Source: Chinchilla lanigera (lineage: Eukaryota > Chordata > Mammalia > Rodentia > Chinchillidae). Taken from it: DNA of 64,000 nt. The notes beneath the pieces were generated by a model. The model did not search any database. It was not told where the DNA came from and saw only the letters and a list, made by a program, of their open reading frames with translations. Numbering within the stretch: the stretch's first letter is position 1; every line of letters begins with the position of its first letter. This document shows positions 57,830 through 64,000 of the stretch, in pieces. The stretch lies in contig NW_004955435.1 in the NCBI RefSeq assembly GCF_000276665.1, positions 1,570,380-1,634,379 on the forward strand. Direction: 5' to 3'. Made by a program: the position numbers and the translations under genes.

Positions 57830-58200
57830 TGCGTGTGAGGTGACTTTCCATTACTGTACCAAACACCTCACACGAGCAACCTGAAAAGTGCTTACTTGGT
57901 GCGTAGTTTCGGAGAGGTCAGTCCAGGACCAGCGGGCCCCGTTTCTCTGTTTCGGGTGGTACACAATATCACGGCAAGAGCAGAGGGCGGAAGAGACCCA
58001 TTCATGTCACGGCGGTGTGAAGAGAACCGAGCTCCCCAGCCCTCTGAGGACGAGGCCCCAGGGACTGAAGACCTCCCACTAGGCCGTCTTTTAAAGGTTC
58101 CTCCACCTTCCAGCAGCACGGAGCTGTGGGCCAAGCCTTTAACACAAGCGCTTTTGGAGGACATTGTAAGTCCAAACCCCAGGACTCTGTCTGTCGGCTT
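57830..58200 (+). repeat. Mammal-wide interspersed repeat, CpG-rich copy, probably LTR-derived
   Basis: The order 'ccattactgtaccaaacacc', 'gcttacttggtgcgtagttt', 'cggagaggtcagtccaggac', 'acctcccactaggccgtctt', 'ttaaaggttcctccaccttc' and 'aagcctttaacacaagcgct' matches a widely dispersed mammalian repeat that I recall but cannot name with certainty. It is unusually rich in CpG for an old copy. Confidence 0.5.
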
Positions 58201-58685
58201 CAGATTCCTAAGTAGAAATCCTGCTAGAACTATGTCCTTGTAGAAGTCTTGTGTGGATCAGGAGTTATGGGTAGAAGGCACTCTGCTAACGGTAAGGACT
58301 CCGGGGCTATTAGTTCCATTTCTCTCCTTCTTACTTTCCTTTTCCTCGTACCACTCATTAGAGTAGGGGTAATATGTTAAAGCGCTTCAAATGTGCTTAA
58401 ATTAACTGTCAGAAAACAAATACAACGCGCGTGTGGATAATGTTAATTTTCTGAGATAACAAAGACTGTACAAGATGACTGAAATCCATGGCTTCTGTCA
58501 GATCAACTGATTTAAAGACAACAATCTGCAATACAACTGCCATTGGTGAACTCCTGTCATCTCGTCTAGTGAGACTCTGCATCATTTCTACTGGGTTGTT
58601 CTGTTCGTTTTCTGATTCTCTGCAATGGTTTGCTCAATCTTGCATCCTTACGTCTGGTAATCTGAGCAAGTTCCTTGAAGATAAC

Positions 58686-58775
58686 AATATATAATATAAC
58701 AGCTAATTCCTATTATATAATCTAACTGCTATATATAAATTCCTATATATAATATAACTGCTAATTCCTATCATT
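58686..58775 (+). repeat. AT-rich local tandem duplication
   Basis: The block 'ataatataac.gctaattcct' occurs twice (about 58692-58713 and 58748-58770) with 'atataaattcctatatat' between, indicating slippage in AT-rich sequence. Confidence 0.7.
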
Positions 58776-58788
58776 TGTTCTGAAACCC

Positions 58789-58880
58789 GGTATCATTTTT
58801 ATTGTTTCTGCTTTGTTTTGTTTCTGTCTACATTGCTGGTATTTTGCTAGTTTTCTTTCTTTATTATTCTCTTTAAAATA
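58789..58880 (+). repeat. Diverged relative of the 97-bp T-rich retroposon
   Basis: Aligns with 50352-50440: 'atcatttttattgtttctgc', 'ttttgtttctgtctacattg', 'ctggtattttgctagttttc' and 'attctctttaaaata' match the other copy at about three quarters of positions by eye. There is no A-tail or visible duplication, so it is either older or part of a longer element. Confidence 0.5.
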
Positions 58881-60215
58881 ATCTCCCCATTAACTATTTT
58901 TTAATGAGAATTAGTAGGAATCAATTTTTCTAATGCCATCTTTTATGATATAATATAGTCCTGGAATTAGAATAAAGTTATTTTCTTAGCTCAGTTCCAT
59001 ACACATTAGTATATGCTCCTTTAGTTATCTTAAAATTCACTGCACAGTCACAAAATATCTCCCATGTGTGTATTTTTAACAGACCATAAATCATAAGAAT
59101 TGGTTTCATTTTGTTTATTTTTTATAGTCAGTTCAGACAATAGCAGATATACACTGCATACCAAGTGTTTCTGAGTATGAAACTCAACTATTTTCTATGA
59201 AATTTTCTCCTGAAAATATTAAGAAAATGCCAAAGTATCTGTTATGTAAATTAAACATCAGCCATGGGCAGCTGTGAGTTATGGGTCATTCACATTATAA
59301 AGTAAAATGTTTTACTTCCCCTTAACTAGCATGAATTCCCTCTAGACGCAAGGTAAGAGTCACTCACAATCTCATATTTAAGTACAGGAAATGCAAATGA
59401 CACTGCGTATTCAGTCAGGTCACGAAAGAATGTATATTTTACAAACATTGGAAATTACATTTTCACATCATTTTTCTAGTGCTTTTAATTGTCAACACAG
59501 TTGATGAAATTTTTACTTTAAAATTCCTATGCCTAGGAAAGACATGTTATAAAATGGAAGTGTTCATGGAATAAAAAGAATCCAATGTTGTCTTATAAGC
59601 AAGACTCTTTTATTTTCTTAAAACTTAATAGAAACATTGTGTGTTTATATTACATATTTAATTTGTATAGTTATAAGAATATAAATTGTACCTTATATTA
59701 TTACTCATATATAGTACATGCATGGGGCATAAATGTATTATAAGTATATCAATATATAAACAATAGATGAGAAGAACAAAAAATCCTTCATTGTTTTCTA
59801 TCTCTTCTCTGAAATTTCAATAGCCTAAAAGTCAGTCTTTTGCTCTCTGGTGTTACTGTATAATGAAGCCTTGCTCACTAACTTTATCACAAGCAGGAAT
59901 ATAAGAGCTTCCCAAAGCCCTACAAATATAAATGCAATCACATCAGTCTGTGCAATTTAACACGAGGATAATAATTCCTATTCTGCCTACTGAATGTTAT
60001 GATGAGGATCAACAGAGGTAAAATCTAAGAAAGCTTTCTTCAAGCTCTAAAGCTTTTCATAAGTCTCTGGGAATGCAGAAAAAGGATACTGTCGTTTCTA
60101 AGTATTGCAAACACTATTTATTAAATGTATGATTGCTTGTAGTTTTGTGCTAGGTGTGAAATGCTGAACTAAAATGGTGCCACCAACATTGTGTTCGTAG
60201 ATTATCACCTTACAG

Positions 60216-60313
60216 GGTTTTTTTTTTGTTTGTTTTCTGGTACCAAGAATCAAACTCACAACCTTGCGCTTGCCAGGCAGGCGCTGTGCCCCTGAGCTAA
60301 ATCCCCAGCCCCT
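60216..60313 (-). mobile_element. ID SINE, antisense
   Basis: Tail complement as T/G-rich run (60216-60237), then 'ctggtaccaagaatcaaact', 'cttgcgcttgccaggcaggc' and 'ctgagctaaatccccagccc'. An 8-base duplication ccttacag flanks it (60208-60215 and 60314-60321). Confidence 0.92.
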
Positions 60314-60496
60314 CCTTACAGTTTATTTTAAAACCTATGAACTCTTCATGAAATATAAGGGTCCTTTACAAACACCCACAAATATGTTTATTATTAATAT
60401 AAATGCCTCAAAATTGTTTTGGTTTACATTATAATATATAGCTAATGCTATAGCTTTTGTCACGAAGTAGTTAATTTATTTATTTGTTTTACTTAA

Positions 60497-60640
60497 TTTC
60501 TTTGAGATGGGGTCTCTCTGTGTAGGTCAGGATGGTCTTGAACCACATGTAGTCCAGACTGGCTTTGAATTTGTGGTGTTCTTCCTGCCTCAGCCTACTG
60601 AGTACTGGGATTACAGGCATGTGCCACCACACCCAGCAAA
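60497..60640 (-). mobile_element. B1 SINE, antisense, left arm of an inverted pair
   Basis: 'ttctttgagatggggtctct', 'ggtcaggatggtcttgaacc', 'agtccagactggctttgaat', 'tcagcctactgagtactggg' and 'attacaggcatgtgccacca'. It forms an inverted pair with the B1 at 60682-60831, about 41 bases away. Confidence 0.9.
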
Positions 60641-60681
60641 CTGAATAATTTATATTTTCTTTCAAAAATCAATGATGCAAT

Positions 60682-60831
60682 TGCTGGGCATGGTGGCACA
60701 TGCTTATGCAGCCAGCACTCAGGAGGCTGAGGCAGGAGGATCAAGGAGGTCAGTTGGCTACATAGTGAGTTCGAGACCAGCCTGGGATACATAGTGAGAC
60801 CTGGTCTCAAAAACAAACAAATAAAGAAACA
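60682..60831 (+). mobile_element. B1 SINE, sense, right arm of an inverted pair
   Basis: 'ttgctgggcatggtggcaca', 'agcactcaggaggctgaggc', 'ctacatagtgagttcgagac', 'cagcctgggatacatagtga' and an A-rich (CAAA)n tail. Opposite in orientation to the B1 immediately upstream. Confidence 0.93.
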
Positions 60832-61290
60832 CAACTGAAATAGACACTTCTCAAAAGAACTGTGTTTCCCTGGAAACACTCTGCCTTGAGTGTTGTATAA
60901 ATGGAGTGGTGCAGTATGTAATCCTGTGAGACTGGTTTTCTTTACCCAGCAAAATGCCTTTTAGATCCATGCGTGTTGTTTGTTTAACAGTTTGCTAGTA
61001 TTCCCAGTGTATTAAATAATTACTCACCCGCAGAAGGATACTTGGATTGTTTCTGGGTTTTAGTTATGACCAAATAAAGCCGCTATCAATACTCACATAC
61101 CAGCTTTTCTGTGACAACGGTTTACATTTCTGTCCGACAAATATCCGACCGTGCATTTGCTGGATTTTATGGTGAGTGTGTGCTTAGTTGTAAGAAACTG
61201 CTGGACTGTTTCTCAGAAGAGCTGGGTCATTCTCTTCCCAGCAGATGAGAGCTCTGCTAGCTCCACAATTTTTAAAATATTAGCCTTTTA

Positions 61291-61694
61291 AATTCTTCTT
61301 GTGCCTGGCCTCAAGCCCTTCATAAAACAGACCCTCGGCGATGACCCGAACCTTAGGCTCTCCCTTCCTTTCCACCTCGAGTCCAGCCGCCGCCTCCCCC
61401 TTCGCCTAAGTGTTTCTCCCTGACACCCTCACCCCGGTCACCAGCTGTGCTCCAGTCTTGTGCCATCTCCTTTGCCTGCGCTCTCTAAAAAAGAACAAAG
61501 GCAAACAACAAAAAGGCCTTACGCGATATGATTCACACGACGTACGGTTCACCCGCTTGAGGTACAAAAACGGTTTTTAGTCCGTTCCCAGGTCGTGTAA
61601 TGAGTAACCGCGGTCAGCTGAGAGCCTTAGAGATTCATCTCACAGGCAGCCCCGCACCTCCTGTCCTCGCCCTCTCCGTGGGCCAGCGTGTCCT
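61291..61694. other. CpG-rich segment inside the antisense L1
   Basis: GC-rich, pyrimidine-rich sequence (61320-61480), then a CpG-dense block (61520-61615) that still follows the antisense L1 3' UTR pattern ('gatatgattcacacgac', 'gttcacccgcttgaggtac', 'gtttttagtccgttcccagg'). In the usual L1 order a 3' UTR does not belong here, so it is an insertion or rearrangement. Confidence 0.45.
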
Positions 61695-62082
61695 GCAGTG
61701 TTCGGCGTCGTCAGTGTTCTCCTCTTAGTCGTCCTGATAGGTGTACCAGGAGTTTGCTGCGGCTTAGCTCACGTTTCCCTGATGACTAATACTGTTGAAT
61801 ATCTTTTTGCGTTTCTTTTCTATCTGTATTTTTTGGTGAATTTCTGTCTGTGTCTTTTGCCCATTTCCGGATTGGATTCTTTGTTCTTTCACTGTTGAAT
61901 TTAGGGTGTTCTTCCTATTGTGAAATTTGCAAATTTTTTCCAGTCATTGATTTGTCTTCTTAGCCTCTTAAGAGGGTCACTTATAGAGCAAAAGTTTTAC
62001 ATGTTCGTCAAATCCAGTTCAATTGACTTTTTTGCTCTGCTTTCAGCATCCTACCTCAGCTTCTAGTCTAACTTGAGGTCCG

Positions 62083-62177
62083 TTTTTTTTCTTTTTTTTT
62101 TTTTTGTACCAGGAATGGAACTCATGACCTTACGCTTGCCAGGCAGGTGCTTAAGGCACTGAGCTATATCCCCAGAC
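62083..62177 (-). mobile_element. ID SINE, antisense, inserted in L1
   Basis: Poly(T) (62083-62105), then 'gtaccaggaatggaactcat', 'gaccttacgcttgccaggca' and 'cactgagctatatccccaga'. L1 sequence resumes on the far side. Somewhat more diverged than the youngest copies; duplication not clear. Confidence 0.88.
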
Positions 62178-62512
62178 ACCTCTGTTCTCTTTGAAAAGTT
62201 TTATAGTTCCTCATTTCATATTTACATTTATTATATATTTAGAGTTAATAGTTTTGTAAAATGTGAAGTTTAGGTCTCATTATTTTTCTTTTTGCCTATG
62301 TATATTCCAGTTTTACAACAATATTTACTGAAAAGACTACCCCAATTGAATCACTTTTGTACCTTTGTGAGAAATCAATTGCATGCAGTGCTTGTATGCT
62401 TGTACTTCCAGCTTCTCTGTACTGTTCTGTTGATCTGTGAGTGATTCTAGTTTTGATGTCACATTTTCTTGATAACTATGAGCATAACCCTTTATTGTGT
62501 GTACTTTCTAGG

Positions 62513-63181
62513 TGAGAACTCACTAGGCAACACTGTCCTACTGTATCTCCACCCATACGTACTTGTGACTATGTCACACAAAAGCTGGTATGTGAATATT
62601 GATAGCGGCTTTATTTGGTCATAACTAAAAACCAGAAACAATCCAAATACCCTTCTGTGGGTAATTGTTCAATGCCCTGGGAATACTCAGCAAACTGTTA
62701 AACAAACAACACGCATGAATCTGAAGGGCATTTTGCTGGGTAAAGAAAACCAGTCTCACAGGATTACGTACTGCACCACTCCACTTATACAACACTCAGG
62801 GTAGAGTGCTGAGGAGCAAATCAGCGGTTGTCAGAGGTTCGAGCTGGGAGAGAGCGTGACCGCAGTCGGTTAGTAAGAGGAGCTTTCTGTGCGGTGGCAG
62901 GACAGTCCGGCACATGTGAAGTAGCTCACGTATGGCAGCACCTCACAGAAGTACACGTACACAGAGCCAGAGGAGAAGGTGCATGCAAAAGCTGGTGACA
63001 CCTCAGCACATCTGGAGGTTAATCAATAATATCACACCAATGGCGATGTCCTGGATTTTTAGTTTCGTATTGTGTAAGATGCTACTGGAGTAAGCTAGGT
63101 GAAGGATGCATGAGGTAATCTTGTACTAACTTTTTCAACTCCTTGTGAGTCTTAAACTATTTCAAACTAAGTTTTTAAAAA
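62513..63181 (+). mobile_element. L1 LINE 3' end, sense half of an inverted L1
   Basis: 'cacaaaagctggtatgtgaa', 'cataactaaaaaccagaaac', 'aatccaaatacccttctgtg', then 3' UTR and end: 'actccttgtgagtcttaaac', 'tatttcaaactaagttttta' with a short A-run. It contains the arm 62572-62809 that mirrors 60878-61115. The 3' end is at about 63181. Confidence 0.8.
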
Positions 63182-64000
63182 ATGTATTGCAATGACTGGA
63201 GTGTAAAGTTAAGTTCACCTACCATCTGAAGTCTGCGTGAATATCCACACTGAAGAAAAGAAGCTGAAATCTAGACACTTTTAACATTAAAATCCATACT
63301 GCAGCACGTCCATAAGAACCTGAATTTTATGTGATTTCACAAACAATTATGTAATCGTGAACCAATGCTGGAAATACAAACAGGAAAAAAATAATGATTT
63401 TTGAGAGAGAAATCAGGGCCTGCAAAGTGTTTTGGAAGTGAAAGAAGGGAGGGGTGAGATTTGAAACTATGTTACCAGAAGCTGCCCCTGGACATAAATT
63501 CAGAGACAGAGACAGGAAAAAAAAAAATAGCATTACTTTAGTGATGAGCTTTGAGTTTCATTTTATGATATTAAAGTCAAAGATTACAATTTTAGCTTCA
63601 AATTACTTTAGTTATTTATCGTTTTCTTCTGTTATTAGTGGAAATATCTTGGAATTAAATGTTCTGGTTATTTCCTTAAGCATAATATTCATAGCGTTTC
63701 ATAGGATAAATTGAAGCTTTTAAATTACAGCTTTATTCTCTAAAACTTTCTCTCAATATTCAAGGAGTTGCTCTGCAGTGAGAATTACTGTCTGATCATT
63801 TTTCCAGTGACTTTATTTGCATAAATTTGGTTACAATTTGCCTTTCCATGTGGAAACATAACGGGCCTTGACTCAGGATTGCAGATATTCCTCCCAGCCA
63901 AGGAGAGTAAACTACCCTAAAGTTACAATACAGAATAAGGTCACAGTCTCTAGATAACTTTTTTGAAGAATTGTGCTAAAACTCTACATCCTTCTCATAA
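63182..64000. other. Unique sequence, nothing recognised
   Basis: Short frames only (68 and 86 codons) with no domain. AT-rich after 63500. Confidence 0.4.

Larger units (their letters stand above)
58201..60215. other. AT-rich unique stretch
   Basis: No gene recognised. Separate entries cover an AT-rich local repeat and a relative of the 97-bp retroposon. Confidence 0.4.
60878..62512 (-). mobile_element. L1 LINE ORF2-region segment, antisense half of an inverted L1
   Basis: Antisense L1: 'gcttttctgtgacaacggtt'-type end-of-ORF2 sequence at 60885-61265, then upstream ORF2 at 61695-62512 ('gatgactaatactgttgaat', 'gtcttttgcccatttccgga', 'gcaaaagttttacatgttcg', 'ttactgaaaagactacccca'). A CpG-rich segment at 61291-61694 and an ID at 62083-62177 interrupt it. 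Its first part (60878-61115) is the reverse complement of 62572-62809 at about 92% identity by hand. No ORF remains. Confidence 0.78.

Noticed and set aside
1..64000. CRISPR arrays, operons, prokaryotic promoters, plasmid or phage genes
   Set aside because: No regularly spaced repeats and no prokaryotic coding organisation; the SINE and LINE content is mammalian.

Overview
The window is non-coding mammalian nuclear DNA, almost certainly from a rodent. Low and uneven G+C, frequent stop codons in all frames and a dense layer of retroposons in every state of decay argue against a bacterial or viral source. The diagnostic elements are tRNA-Ala-derived ID SINEs, B1 (7SL-derived) SINEs and one B1-ID fusion (B1-dID). 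Murid B2 and B4 SINEs are absent. A non-muroid rodent is the best guess; the ID consensus also differs from the ground-squirrel form as I remember it. I do not assign a species.

I find no protein-coding exon, complete gene, functional RNA gene or processed pseudogene that I can support. The longest AUG-initiated frames are microsatellite translations, translations of an ERVL-MaLR relic, or anonymous frames without a recognisable domain. The window is best read as an intergenic region or a large intron.

Layout. 1-7 kb: mostly unique sequence with MIR, MER5-like, old ID-like and L1/HAL1-like antisense fragments. 7-10 kb: an MLT1-type LTR carrying a young ID whose oligo(T) end coincides with a 100-N assembly gap, an LTR-like repeat, and a 3' L1 fragment on the minus strand. 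10-16 kb: AT-rich, with an ungapped 120-bp duplication. 16-24.5 kb: several young ID SINEs, an L1 3' end, a CpG-rich block, a diverged duplicated segment and GA/CT microsatellites. 24.5-35 kb: mostly unique, with B1, B1-dID and MIR. 35.8-36.3 kb: a CpG-island-like block. 38.1-39.4 kb: an antisense L1 3' end split by two solo MaLR LTRs. 49-52.4 kb: a Tigger DNA-transposon derivative followed by an ERVL-MaLR provirus relic with further insertions. 53.7-56.2 kb: an MLT2-like LTR and a sense L1 interrupted by an old ID. 60-63.2 kb: a B1 pair in inverted orientation and an L1 in two opposed halves sharing an inverted repeat of about 235 bp.

There is no operon or pathway to describe. The interest lies in the nested insertion history, the duplicated segments of unknown family, the CpG-rich blocks and possible cis-regulatory sequence. 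Family names come from recognising consensus motifs by eye; boundaries without a stated target-site duplication are accurate to tens of bases.
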